DNA of 64,000 nt from an uncultured Gemmiger sp. (GCA_944388175.1 CALXHR010000002.1:62001-126000), one strand, 5' to 3'. Shown: positions 10,331 through 18,962, numbered from the stretch's first letter. Numbers and translations are program-made. Notes: a model not told the origin generated them from the sequence alone.

Positions 10331-11212
10331 TTACCGCGTAAAGGTCGTGGACAGCGTGGTGGACCAGCTTTCGCCCGGTTGAAGCGAAGCGGCGCAGGGG
10401 CGCTCGTCCCAGGCGAGGGGGCCGTCCTCCTCACCGGGCAGGCTGTGCCACGGCTCGATGCAGACAAAGCGCAGCGGCTTGGTGGCCTGCGACCAGATCA
10501 GCACATAGGGGTAGCCCTCGACGTTGCAGCGGACGCTGCGGCCGGTGTCTTTTTCTACCAGCGCCACGTGCGCGCTGCGCAGGTTGACCATGCAGTGGCT
10601 GTCGTGGTCGAACAGTTCATCGGTCAGCGGGATGGCGTCGGTGTTGCGGGCCAGGTAGTAGCTCTGGCCGTTGAGCAGGCCGTTGGGTAGCGCGCTGACG
10701 CACAGCGGCGACTCGATGCCGTCGAAGCGGATTTCGTAATCCTCGGTCGTATGGCGGTCGTCAAACGGGATGGCGAACGCCGGGTGGTAGCCGATGCCGA
10801 AGCGCAGCGGTTCCCCGGACGGGTTTTCGACGCAGAGGGTGTGGTGCACGGTATTGCCGTCCAGCACAAAGGTCGAGCGCAGCACAAAATCATACGGCCA
10901 GCGCGGCAGCGTCTGGGAATCGGCGCGCAGCACAAACTCCAGCGTGTCGGCGGTCTGCTGGGCCAGCGTGTGCTCCACATCGCGGGCAAAACCGTGCTGG
11001 CCGCCGGCGTATTCCTGCCCTTTGGCGATCATTTTGCCGCCGGTCAGCTTGCCGGTGTAGGGGAACAAAATCGGTGCATGGCGGCCCCAGACCGATTTGT
11101 CGGCGCACCAGAGCAGTTCCGCCCCGGTGGGTTTGTGGATGACGCTGACAGCCTCGGCGCCGTGGCTGTCCACCGTCAGGCGCAGGGTATCGTTTTCAAT
11201 GGTATACTGCAT
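10331..11212 (-). CDS. Aldose 1-epimerase family protein (LacX/GalM-like)
   Basis: This 293-residue galactose-mutarotase-like beta-sandwich enzyme likely interconverts alpha and beta anomers of a hexose or hexose phosphate. The HGFARD motif (near residue 74) and GYHPAF (near 141) carry the conserved histidines, and CIEPWHSLPG near 250 holds the region of the catalytic Glu. The closest pattern is the LacX-like subgroup rather than classic GalM. An AGGAGG site precedes the ATG. It lies 55 bp downstream of the ArsP_2-like gene and 6 bp upstream of the DUF6311-like gene, so all three may share a transcript. Confidence 0.88.
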   Translation of the reverse strand: MQYTIENDTLRLTVDSHGAEAVSVIHKPTGAELLWCADKSVWGRHAPILFPYTGKLTGGKMIAKGQEYAGGQHGFARDVEHTLAQQTADTLEFVLRADSQTLPRWPYDFVLRSTFVLDGNTVHHTLCVENPSGEPLRFGIGYHPAFAIPFDDRHTTEDYEIRFDGIESPLCVSALPNGLLNGQSYYLARNTDAIPLTDELFDHDSHCMVNLRSAHVALVEKDTGRSVRCNVEGYPYVLIWSQATKPLRFVCIEPWHSLPGEEDGPLAWDERPCAASLQPGESWSTTLSTTFTR

Positions 11213-11267
11213 AGCGGTTCCTCCTGGTTTACCCGGCGCTTGGCGGCGCCGGGGTTTTGTATTGCAT

Positions 11268-12134
11268 TTACAGGCCCAGCAGCTGCAACAGCATGCCGGC
11301 CGCCGCGCCGGCGGCCCACAGCAGGCCCGTCATAAACAGGTTTTGTTTCCAGCTGGGGTTGACGCGCCACAGCACCGCCAACCCTACACCGGCGCCCGCC
11401 GTAAGCCCGGCAAACAGGCTGCCAAAACTGATGGCGCCGTCGATATACAGCTGCGCCAGCAGCACGCTGGCCGCGCAGTTGGGCACCAGCCCCACCAGCG
11501 CGGTGAGCACCGGCTGCAAAAAGCCCATGCCGGCCAACGCGGCGGTGATGGTTTCCTCGCCCACCCAGGCAAAGCACAGGCCGATAAGCACACTGAACAG
11601 CAAAATAAACAGGAAAATTTCCACCGTGTGGCGCAGCGCCGCCAGCCAGATGCCGCTGTGCTCGTGGTGTTCTTCATGGCAGTCCACCTCGTCGGCATGG
11701 CCGGCGTACCCGCCGTACAGCGAGCGCGGCAGCACATGGCGCAGCGGCACGTCCAGCAGCGCGCCGCCCACCATGGCGAACACCGCCTTGCTGAGCAAAA
11801 GCAGCACCAGGCTGCCCCACTGGGACGGCTCGGCCGCCAGCAGCGGGACGGCCTCGTCGCTGGTGGCGATGAACACCGCCAGCAGCGTGCCGGGCGTGAT
11901 GACCCGGCTGGCGTACAGGTTGGACGCCACCGCGCTGAACCCGCACTGCGGCACGCAGCCCAGCAGCGCGCCGGGCAGGAACCCCCACCGGCCGCCGCCG
12001 GCCAACGCCTGCTCAATGCGGGCGCCGTGGTGGCGTTCCAGCCATTCGATCAGCAGGTAGGCCAGGTACAAAAAGGGCAGCATTTTTACGCTGTCGGTCC
12101 AGGCGTCCCGCAGCACATCAATCCATACTTCCAT
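11268..12134 (-). CDS. ArsP_2-family putative manganese/heavy-metal transporter
   Basis: This 288-residue inner-membrane protein has two homologous halves of about five TM segments each. Each half carries a diagnostic turn: GALLGCVPQCGFSAVA near 55-70 and LTALVGLVPNCAASVLL near 212-228. A central cytoplasmic loop rich in His and acidic residues (ADEVDCHEEHHEHSG, near 147-161) could bind metal. These features define the PF11449 'putative 10TM heavy-metal exporter' group, often labelled putative manganese transporter; biochemical proof is scarce. It is expressed from the same strand as the riboswitch-controlled ATPase, but its own upstream region lacks the riboswitch motifs. Confidence 0.82.
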   Translation of the reverse strand: MEVWIDVLRDAWTDSVKMLPFLYLAYLLIEWLERHHGARIEQALAGGGRWGFLPGALLGCVPQCGFSAVASNLYASRVITPGTLLAVFIATSDEAVPLLAAEPSQWGSLVLLLLSKAVFAMVGGALLDVPLRHVLPRSLYGGYAGHADEVDCHEEHHEHSGIWLAALRHTVEIFLFILLFSVLIGLCFAWVGEETITAALAGMGFLQPVLTALVGLVPNCAASVLLAQLYIDGAISFGSLFAGLTAGAGVGLAVLWRVNPSWKQNLFMTGLLWAAGAAAGMLLQLLGL

Positions 12135-12225
12135 CGTTACCTCTATATACTTTCGTTATGTTTGTGGCACACCGGGCGGGCGCTTTCCCCCGCGCCGCCC
12201 TGTCTAAAAGCGCGCAAAGCCGCGT

Positions 12226-12597
12226 TCAGCCAAAGCTGCGCAGCAGCTTGACGGCCGGGCGCACGGCCCGGTCCGGAATGCGTGTGCGGAACCGCGCCAC
12301 CGTGCGCGCCGAGAACGGCATCTCGTCGCTAAACGTTTCCAGCCCCAAAAAGTATTGCAGATAGGGGCTTTCGCGCACCAGCTGCACGACTTCGCGGTCC
12401 GACACGCCGTAGTGCAGCTGGATGATGCGGCAGCCCAGTGCAATGCGCGCCGGGATGGCCGCTTTGCCGCCGGGGGCGAACAGCTCGCTGTAGGCTTTTT
12501 CAAAGCCGTCCCAGTCGATGGCGTCGGCCAGCTGCACCCAGCGGTTGCGGCCGCTGAGTTCCCCATGGTAGGGCGGCAGGAAATCATACACCGACAT
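12226..12597 (-). pseudogene. IS5/IS1182-type transposase remnant (N-terminal domain only)
   Basis: About 123 residues resemble the N-terminal DUF772-type helical domain of IS5/IS1182-like transposases: WVQLADAIDWDGFEKAYSEL, then IALGCRIIQLHYGVSDREVV, then LVRESPYLQYFLGLETFSDE, ending in the RTVARFRTRIP segment. The reading frame then stops with no DDE catalytic domain in any frame downstream, and no terminal inverted repeats were found. It is therefore a broken insertion sequence. The start is uncertain because there is no good ribosome site. Confidence 0.8.
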
Positions 12598-12659
12598 CTG
12601 CTTTTCTCTTGCACGGTACACAGGCAGGCCCCCTTGTATGCGGGGGCCGCTGCCCCCGG

Positions 12660-12690
12660 TGCGCCGCGCCCGTGTAGGGCGCGGCATGCG
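12660..12690 (-). repeat. GC-rich palindrome of the CTACA-tailed repeat family
   Basis: GCCGCGCCC and GGGCGCGGC flank a TACAC loop just after the stop of the 1276-residue protein. The arm-plus-CTACA pattern is the same as in the palindrome cluster at 49.5-50.4 kb. It may act as a transcript end, but there is no T-run. Confidence 0.45.
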
Positions 12691-15600
12691 TCAATATTGC
12701 TGGATCAGCGGGAAAATCAGCGCCAGCACGCACCAGGCAACCTGGTACAGCACCAGGCCGGCCAGCGGCAGCGCCGTCAGCCCGCCGGTCAGCGTCAGCA
12801 CAAGGCCCAGCACGCAGCCCAGCAGCGCCGCGGCCGAAACCAGGGCCGAAGCCTTGCGCTCGCTTTCGGCCGCGCCGGCCGCGGCTTCCAGCCCGCCGAC
12901 AAAGCTGGCAAAGCTGCCCAGATGCAGCATATTGCCCTCGCTTTCCGGCAGCCAGGCCACCGCGGGGTCCAGCGTCTTGCGTTCCTGCGCGGTCAGCACC
13001 TTGACCGAACCGGCCGGCAGGCTGTAGGCGGCTTCCAGCAGTTGGACGTCGCAGTTGAAATCGTCGCAGTCCACCACCAGCGAAAGTCCCGAACGACGCA
13101 GGCTTTCCAGCACAATGGCGGTGTCGGGGTCGCGCTGGTAGGCGACCTGGAACATGGCGAACATCTTGCCGGAGACCGCCAGGTAGATGACCCGGCGCTG
13201 GTTGAGCGTGTGGTGCTGCTCATACTCCAAACTGGGGATTTTGACGCCGTAGTCCTGCATCAGGGCGCGGTTGCCCACCAGCACGCGGCGCTTGTTGACC
13301 CAGCCGACATAGCCTTTACCGTAGACCGTCTCGCGGTCGTCCACCTGGGCCAGCAGGCTGCGGTTTTCGCCCAGCATGCCCAGGAACACCTCGCGCAGCG
13401 TGGGGGCAGCTTCCGCCAGCATCGACGCCGCATAGACGATGGCCAGGTCGATGTGCTCGGGCATGACCGGCTTGATGCCGGACAGCGTCACACAGCCGCT
13501 GGGGAACAGGTCCCGGCTGGTGACCTGGATAACGTTGATGCGGCCCAGCTGGCGGATATCGCGCCAGCCGGGGATGACCGCGCCCACCTGTGCGGCGCTG
13601 CGCTGCATCATGCGCGCCGGCAATGCCGAGAGCAGCGTGCCGGCCAGCGGCGCGCCCAGGCAGAGCACGCTTGCCAGCGCCGTCACGGCGGCGGCGCTGT
13701 CTTTGGTGCGGATGAGCGTGATAACCAGCGCCGCCAGCGCGCAGACACCGGCCAGCCAGGCAAACTGCTGCTGGTTCTTATCGCTGGTGCCGGGGGCGGC
13801 ACTGTTGGCCAAAAAGCTGCGGAAAATCTGGGTGGGGCGGTTGATGAGCACATTGGGGTGCGGTTCGGCCAGGCCGGCCGTCACGGCGCGCAGCGCGCCG
13901 GCGTCCTTGAGCCGGTACGCGACCGAGTGTTCCACCTTGGCGCTGACAAGCCGGAAATTGGCCTGCACCGTACGCGCGCTGGTGCGTTTGCCGATGGCGT
14001 TCAGGCAGAGCACAAGCGCCGCCGGGCCTGCCAGCAACGTGACTTCCGGCGCGTAGTTCTGCGCCGCCAGCAGCACGATGCACTGTACCGCCGCGCCCAG
14101 CAGCGGCAAAACCGCCAGACTGTCCGGCGTGGGGCGCTTGACCAGCCCCAGCACGCCGCCGACCACCGTGCGCCAGCACACCGCGCCGGCCGCCACCAGC
14201 AGCACCAGCACCACGGCCGGGTAGACGCTGCCGTCGGCCAGCGGGCCGGGCAGCACCGGCAAAGCGGCCGCCAGCAGGCCCAGAACCAGCAAAACGGCGG
14301 CCACCGCCCCGGTCACCAGCGAAGCCAGCGTGTAGCGCAGCACCTGCTGGTCCAGTTCCCGCCGCACGGCGGGCGCGTCCTCGGCACGCTCATAGTCATG
14401 GCGGCGCACCGGCGGCAGTTCCGACGTCTCAAACGGCGCGGCGGAGGGGTCCTCCTGCTCGTCCTGCGCGCGGCCTGCCAGATGCAGGCCCAGCTTGCCG
14501 CGGCCACGGCGTTTTTCGCCGGCGGTCTCCTCCTGCAGAGACTGCGTCAGGCGCGCCGCGGCCGCGTCAAACGCTTCGGTATCGCCGGGGCGCCCCCCGG
14601 TGTTGATGGCTTGCGCGATATCGTGCACAAACGACGCTGTGCCCGGCTCGGCCGGGGCTGCGCCGCCGGCCAAATCCTGCGTGAAGCCGCTATGCGCGGG
14701 GGCAGCCGTGCCGCCAGCCAGGTCCTGCGTGAAGCCGCTATGCGCCGGGGCGGCCGCGCCGCCAGCCAAGTCCTGCGTGAAGCCGCTATGCGCGGGGGCA
14801 GCCGTGCCGCCAGCCAGGTCCTGCGTGAAGCCGCTATGCGCGGGGGCAGCGCCGCCGGCCAGGTCCTGCGTGAAACCGCTGTGCGCCGGGGTGGCCGTGC
14901 CAGCCAGGTCCTGCGTGAAGCCGCTATGTGCGGGGGCGGCTGCGCCACCCAGGTTCTGCGTAAAACCGCTGTGCGTCGGGGCGGCGTCCCAGTCCTTTGT
15001 GTCGCCGTCGTCGTCCGGGGTCTGCGGCGTCAGGCGGATTTTGCCGGTCAGCGTATCGACCAGGCGGTCCACCTCGTCCGGTTCGTGGGGGGTGAACAGT
15101 TCCCCGACTTGTGCGGCCAAGCCCACCACAACGGTATCGGCATTGGGGTCGCGCCCTGCGGGCACGGCAGACGGTTGGGGCGCCGCCGCCCGGGCGGCAG
15201 GCTGGGCCTGCGGCGCAGCGGGCTGGCGCGGAACCGCCGGGGCCGGCGCGGGGGCAGGCTGCGGCGCGGGGGCCGGAGCGCTTTTGGGCGCAGTGGGGCG
15301 CAGCGTGCCCCGCGCGGGGCGCACTGCGTTATACGCCTGCATAAATTCCTGCGTGCTGTCCACCGGGGCGGCGTCCAGCGCGCCCAGGTCCATCGTAAAC
15401 CCGGTGCGGGGGTCCTGCTGCGGCAGGTTCAGCGGTTCGCCCACCGGTTCCCCGGCCGCCAGTTCCGGCGCAGGGGCCGGCGGCGCGGCGGAAATCTTTT
15501 GCCCGGGCGTAAACTCTACGGTGTTGCGCTTTTTGCGGTAAACCGTGCCGGTGGCGTCTGCGTCCCTCGGCGTGCGGGCCGCCGCGGCCCGGCGCGTATA

Positions 15601-16521
15601 TTTGCTGTGCCAGACCGCTTCCTCTTCCCCGCTCTGCGGGGCGGCCGGCTGCGGTGCCGGGGCCGGCACGGCAGCCTGCGGCTGTGCGGCGGCCGGGCGT
15701 TCCGTCGTGCGTTCCTCCGGGATGACAATCTCCTCGGTCACGGCGCCGCCGCCAAACAGCCCGGCCAGCGGGTTCTGCTTTTTGGCGCTGCGGGCAGGGG
15801 GTTCCGGCTGCGGGGCCGGGGCCGCCTGCTGCACCGATTCCGGGGCGGGCGGCGGGCTGAACGGTTCCGCCGGGGCGCTGCCGCCCCCCAGTGAAACGTT
15901 GATGGGGACAAATTCGTCGGTATCCTCGGCCGAGCGCAGCCCAAACAGGCCGCGCTTCTTTTTGCCGGGTTCGCGGAGCTTGCCTTTTTCGTCGGGCACA
16001 ACGGCGACGGAATCGCGGAAAAATTTCTGGAACTGGTTTTTGCCCTGGTTCAGCGCCACCGTGTCGGCCACGTTGGCGTCGGGCGCCATTTTCAGCAAAA
16101 AGCCCTTGATGATGCCGGTGCGCGTCGTATCCCCCAGCGTGCCGGTATCCGCCGCAGCCTGCGCCGGGGAGGGCTGCTGCACCGGGACCTGCGGTTGCGC
16201 CGGGGCCTGCTGCACCGGGGCCTGCTGCACCGGGGTTTGCGGCCGTGCCGGGGCCGTGCGCGGCGGTACGGCGGCCGGCCGTGCGGCGCGCGTGCCCGGG
16301 TAGGGCGCGTCATAGCCGTCCAGGTCATCCAGGCCGGAAAACGCAATGCGGCGATCCTGTTCCGGCGTGCTTTGCAGCGGCGCGGCCGAAATGCCCACGC
16401 TGCGCAGGATCTCGTCCACCTGGTGGTCGGTCACCGTGTCCTGCACGCCGGCCGCCGTCTGCTGCTGGTTGAGTTCCTGCAGGATGCGGTCCACAGAGTC
16501 ATTGGTACGTTTGCTTGGCAT
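12691..16521 (-). CDS. Large repeat-bearing membrane protein with a degenerate P-type-ATPase-like C-terminal half
   Basis: This is a 1276-residue protein of unknown function. Residues 1-725 are mostly low-complexity Pro/Ala/Gln-rich and probably disordered, with a charged helical start (DRILQELNQQQ, VDEILRSVG) and seven copies of a 16-residue repeat, PAHSGFTQDLAGG-type, near 510-620. From about 726 come paired TM segments. Then follow a segment SVLCLGAPLAGTLLSALPAR where P1B pumps have the CPC helix, and NVIQVTSRDLFPSGCVTL where DKTGTLT is expected, so the phosphorylated Asp position reads Ser. A VGNRALMQDYGV strand and a YLAVSGKMFAMFQVAY strand resemble N/P domains; two C-terminal TMs follow. 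TGES and the GDGxNDAP hinge are missing. I infer a catalytically dead relative of P1B ATPases. It follows rlmB by 31 bp with an AGAGGAG site. Confidence 0.72.
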   Translation of the reverse strand: MPSKRTNDSVDRILQELNQQQTAAGVQDTVTDHQVDEILRSVGISAAPLQSTPEQDRRIAFSGLDDLDGYDAPYPGTRAARPAAVPPRTAPARPQTPVQQAPVQQAPAQPQVPVQQPSPAQAAADTGTLGDTTRTGIIKGFLLKMAPDANVADTVALNQGKNQFQKFFRDSVAVVPDEKGKLREPGKKKRGLFGLRSAEDTDEFVPINVSLGGGSAPAEPFSPPPAPESVQQAAPAPQPEPPARSAKKQNPLAGLFGGGAVTEEIVIPEERTTERPAAAQPQAAVPAPAPQPAAPQSGEEEAVWHSKYTRRAAAARTPRDADATGTVYRKKRNTVEFTPGQKISAAPPAPAPELAAGEPVGEPLNLPQQDPRTGFTMDLGALDAAPVDSTQEFMQAYNAVRPARGTLRPTAPKSAPAPAPQPAPAPAPAVPRQPAAPQAQPAARAAAPQPSAVPAGRDPNADTVVVGLAAQVGELFTPHEPDEVDRLVDTLTGKIRLTPQTPDDDGDTKDWDAAPTHSGFTQNLGGAAAPAHSGFTQDLAGTATPAHSGFTQDLAGGAAPAHSGFTQDLAGGTAAPAHSGFTQDLAGGAAAPAHSGFTQDLAGGTAAPAHSGFTQDLAGGAAPAEPGTASFVHDIAQAINTGGRPGDTEAFDAAAARLTQSLQEETAGEKRRGRGKLGLHLAGRAQDEQEDPSAAPFETSELPPVRRHDYERAEDAPAVRRELDQQVLRYTLASLVTGAVAAVLLVLGLLAAALPVLPGPLADGSVYPAVVLVLLVAAGAVCWRTVVGGVLGLVKRPTPDSLAVLPLLGAAVQCIVLLAAQNYAPEVTLLAGPAALVLCLNAIGKRTSARTVQANFRLVSAKVEHSVAYRLKDAGALRAVTAGLAEPHPNVLINRPTQIFRSFLANSAAPGTSDKNQQQFAWLAGVCALAALVITLIRTKDSAAAVTALASVLCLGAPLAGTLLSALPARMMQRSAAQVGAVIPGWRDIRQLGRINVIQVTSRDLFPSGCVTLSGIKPVMPEHIDLAIVYAASMLAEAAPTLREVFLGMLGENRSLLAQVDDRETVYGKGYVGWVNKRRVLVGNRALMQDYGVKIPSLEYEQHHTLNQRRVIYLAVSGKMFAMFQVAYQRDPDTAIVLESLRRSGLSLVVDCDDFNCDVQLLEAAYSLPAGSVKVLTAQERKTLDPAVAWLPESEGNMLHLGSFASFVGGLEAAAGAAESERKASALVSAAALLGCVLGLVLTLTGGLTALPLAGLVLYQVAWCVLALIFPLIQQY
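14660..14985 (-). repeat. Tandem 45-48-bp coding repeat (seven 15-16-residue units)
   Basis: Within the 1276-residue protein, seven near-identical units encode PAHSGFTQDLAG plus 3-4 Gly/Ala/Thr residues. The DNA period is 48 bp with a few 45-bp and 42-bp steps, always in frame. One isolated relative, TGFTMDLGA, lies about 130 residues earlier. The units are highly alike at DNA level, so copy number probably varies between strains. Confidence 0.9.
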
Positions 16522-16552
16522 ATTTGCTTAGCTCCTCTAGGAAAGGTGAAAT

Positions 16553-17335
16553 TTACTTCCCGCTGCGGCGGCGCAGCACCTCATAACACAGGATGCCCGC
16601 CGCCACGCTGACATTGTAGCTGTCCACGCCGGTCGCCTGGCCGGGGGCCATTTCCAGCGTCACCGCCGCGTCGCACAGTTTGCGCGTCAATGCGCCGGGG
16701 CCGCCGCCCTCGCTGCCCAGCACCAGCGCCACCGGGCCCGAAAGATCGGTTTTGGCCAGCGGCGCGCCGCCGAGGTCGGCACAGTAGACAAAAATGTTAT
16801 TTTGTTTGATGGTGCGGATGGCCTGCGCCAGATTGGCCACGCGGGCCACCGGCAGGCGGGCCGCCGCGCCGGCGCTGGCTTTCATCACGGTACCGGTGAC
16901 GCCGACACCGCCGCGCCGCGGGATGACGACGCCGTGCGCGCCGCACAGGTAGGCCGAGCGGATGATGGCCCCGAGGTTGTGCGGGTCCTCGACGCCGTCG
17001 CACAAAACTAAGAACGGCGCTTCCCCTTTGGCGTTTGCCGCCGCCAGCAAATCGTCCAGCGCGGCGTAAGCCACCTCGGCCGCGCGGGCGGCAACGCCCT
17101 GATGCTCGGCCGTATTGCACAGTTTTTGCAGCTTGTGCCCCGGCACCCGCTTGACGACGGCGCCGCAGCCTTTGGCCAGCGCCGTATAGTAACCGGCCAC
17201 CGCCGGCGGCAGCGTATCGGCCAGGTACACGGTGTCCACAGCGGCCCCGCTTTTGAGCAGTTCTGCCACCGGGTTTTTGCCCCATACCAGCGTGTCGGGG
17301 CGCGCGGGCGCCGTCTCGCGGCCTGTCTTTTCCAT
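16553..17335 (-). CDS. rlmB: 23S rRNA 2'-O-methyltransferase RlmB-like (TrmH/SpoU family)
   Basis: This SPOUT-fold methyltransferase probably methylates the 2'-O of G2251 (E. coli numbering) in 23S rRNA. It has 260 residues: an N-terminal substrate-binding domain (VWGKNPVAELL near 20) and a C-terminal knot with motif 1 NLGAIIRSA, motif 2 VLGSEGGGPG and motif 3 DSYNVSVAAGI. The start at 17335 has AGGAGG 6 nt upstream; the frame continues further but without initiation signals. A TATACT -10 (17402-17407) lies upstream with a poor -35. TrmH-family specificity is hard to read from sequence, so another RNA target cannot be excluded. Confidence 0.88.
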   Translation of the reverse strand: MEKTGRETAPARPDTLVWGKNPVAELLKSGAAVDTVYLADTLPPAVAGYYTALAKGCGAVVKRVPGHKLQKLCNTAEHQGVAARAAEVAYAALDDLLAAANAKGEAPFLVLCDGVEDPHNLGAIIRSAYLCGAHGVVIPRRGGVGVTGTVMKASAGAAARLPVARVANLAQAIRTIKQNNIFVYCADLGGAPLAKTDLSGPVALVLGSEGGGPGALTRKLCDAAVTLEMAPGQATGVDSYNVSVAAGILCYEVLRRRSGK

Positions 17336-17841
17336 GTGTCCCTCCTGCGGCGGCGCAACGCCTGCCGCACCTTGATTTTTACTCCTGCTTATACAGATAT
17401 CAGTATAGCACAAAACCACCCCTTTTGCCACCATTTTTTCAGCTTTTTCGGCGGCGGGCGGTCCCGGTCCGCCAAAAACGCGCGCCAAAAGTGCAGAACG
17501 CCCCCGTGCACACCGCCAGACCTGCCCCGCAGGGCCGGTTATACAGTTTGTAGACGGGTTTTGCTTTCCCTGCGGTGGAAAACTCTGTGGAAAGTGTGGA
17601 AAACCCCCGCCCCGCGCCGCTTTTCCACTTTTTGGCGGGGCGGTTTTGCACCGGATGTGGAAAAGTTTTCCCCATAACAGGGCGGATAAGGCGTTGTGCC
17701 AACCCCGCAATGCGATGAAAATTTGCGGCAAAAGTGCCAAAATTTCCCGCGGAATTTACAAAGCCCGCGTAAGGCACTTCTGCAGGCGGGAAATGATACA
17801 AAAGTACATTTGCGCGGCGGGCCGCGGTGTAAAAAATGTTG
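17336..17841. other. Gene-free stretch with a cluster of DnaA-box-like 9-mers
   Basis: No coding region is credible here. Between 17574 and 17674 there are six TTTTCCACA-like 9-mers (the DnaA box consensus is TTWTNCACA): reverse orientation at 17574-17582 (variant), 17586-17594 (variant), 17595-17603 and 17656-17664; forward at 17621-17629 (variant) and 17666-17674 (weak). A GC-rich inverted repeat (CGCCCCGC/GCGGGGCG) surrounds the central box. Further right, AAGTGCC and GGCACTT form the ends of a loose inverted repeat before the fba promoter. Confidence 0.55.
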
Positions 17842-17870
17842 TTGCTTTTTTATCAAAGTCAGGGTATAAT
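17842..17870 (+). promoter_or_regulatory. Promoter of fba
   Basis: TTGCTT (17842-17847), a 17-bp spacer and a perfect TATAAT (17865-17870). The leader is about 75 nt long before the GGAGG site at 17938-17942. Confidence 0.82.
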
Positions 17871-17950
17871 GAAACCAATGACACGCTGGGTATGTGTGCC
17901 CGCCCGGGTGCGCACCCTGTCTGCCGTAAAAGGATATGGAGGTATGTGAT

Positions 17951-18814
17951 ATGCTGGTAAATGCTACCAATATGCTGCTGAAAGCACGCGACGGCCACTA
18001 TGCCGTGGGCCAGTTCAACATCAACAATCTGGAGTGGACCAAAAGCATCCTGCTGACTGCGCAGGAGCTCAACTCCCCTGTGATTCTGGGTGTTTCGGAG
18101 GGCGCCGGCAAATATATGACCGGCTTTAAGACGGTAGCCGCCATGGTCAAGGCCATGGACGAGAGCCTGGGCATCACGGTGCCTGTGGCGCTGCACCTGG
18201 ACCATGGCACCTACGAGGGCGCCAAGGCCTGCGTCGCCGCCGGTTTCACCTCCATCATGTTTGACGGCAGCCACTACGATATCGAGGAGAACGTCGCCAA
18301 GACCACCGAGCTGGTTGCGCTGGCGCACGACCACGGCCTGTCCATTGAAGCCGAAGTCGGTTCCATCGGCGGCGAGGAGGACGGCGTCGTCGGCATGGGC
18401 GAGATCGCCGACCCCGCGCAGTGCGCGATGATCGCCGGCCTGGGCATCGATTTCCTGGCCGCCGGCATCGGCAACATCCACGGCAAATACCCCGCCAACT
18501 GGAAGGGCCTGGACTTTGACGCGCTGGACAAGATCCACGGCGCGACCAACAACATCCCGCTGGTGCTGCACGGCGGCACCGGCATCCCCGAGGATATGAT
18601 TAAGAAAGCGATCAGCCTGGGTGTCTCCAAGATCAACGTCAATACCGAGTGCCAGCTCAGCTTTGCCGACGCGACCCGCAAGTACATCGAGGCCGGCAAG
18701 GACCTGCAGGGCAAGGGCTTTGACCCGCGCAAACTGCTGGCCCCCGGCGCCGAAGCCATCAAGGCCACCGTGCGCGAGAAGATCGAGCTGTTCGGTTCCG
18801 CCAACAAGGCGTAA
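17951..18814 (+). CDS. fba: Class II fructose-bisphosphate aldolase
   Basis: This zinc aldolase cleaves fructose 1,6-bisphosphate to DHAP and glyceraldehyde 3-phosphate in glycolysis. The 287 residues include the metal and active-site motif HLDHG at 82-86, GSHY near 107, GIGNIHGKYP near 177 and the phosphate-binding HGGTGIPE and INVNTE segments. The ATG at 17951 is preferred over one 15 bp upstream because GGAGG lies 8 nt before it and it gives the usual N-terminus. It is monocistronic, with its own promoter and a strong terminator. Confidence 0.97.
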   Translation: MLVNATNMLLKARDGHYAVGQFNINNLEWTKSILLTAQELNSPVILGVSEGAGKYMTGFKTVAAMVKAMDESLGITVPVALHLDHGTYEGAKACVAAGFTSIMFDGSHYDIEENVAKTTELVALAHDHGLSIEAEVGSIGGEEDGVVGMGEIADPAQCAMIAGLGIDFLAAGIGNIHGKYPANWKGLDFDALDKIHGATNNIPLVLHGGTGIPEDMIKKAISLGVSKINVNTECQLSFADATRKYIEAGKDLQGKGFDPRKLLAPGAEAIKATVREKIELFGSANKA

Positions 18815-18850
18815 CGGCAGCGCTTCCAGCACATTCCAATGCAACCGGCA

Positions 18851-18889
18851 CCGCCCGGCGGGAGTTTTCCCGCCGGGCGGTTTTGTTTT
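18851..18889 (+). terminator. Terminator of fba
   Basis: A perfect 12-bp stem CCGCCCGGCGGG/CCCGCCGGGCGG (18851-18862 with 18869-18880) has a 6-nt loop and then TTTTGTTTT. Confidence 0.95.
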
Positions 18890-18962
18890 GCGCCGCCCGG
18901 CCGCAAAGGCGGGGCGGATTTCCCCGGCCGGAATCCCTAGAATTTTTCTGGGGTTTCCCCCC

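Noticed and set aside
12135-12225. Mn riboswitch before the ArsP_2-like transporter
   Set aside because: The GGGAGTA and AGAC elements found before the P-type ATPase are absent. Only a GC-rich hairpin and a GAGGT ribosome site are seen.
14660-14985. Regular 48-bp repeats that could be taken for a CRISPR array
   Set aside because: There are no unique spacers. The units are contiguous, in frame and encode a 16-residue peptide repeat, and no cas genes are present.
12355-15894. Long plus-strand open frame (about 1179 codons) opposite the repeat protein
   Set aside because: No initiation signal. Its Arg/Gly-rich low-complexity translation is typical of antisense GC-rich DNA; the minus-strand frame has a ribosome site, TM segments and a clear repeat.
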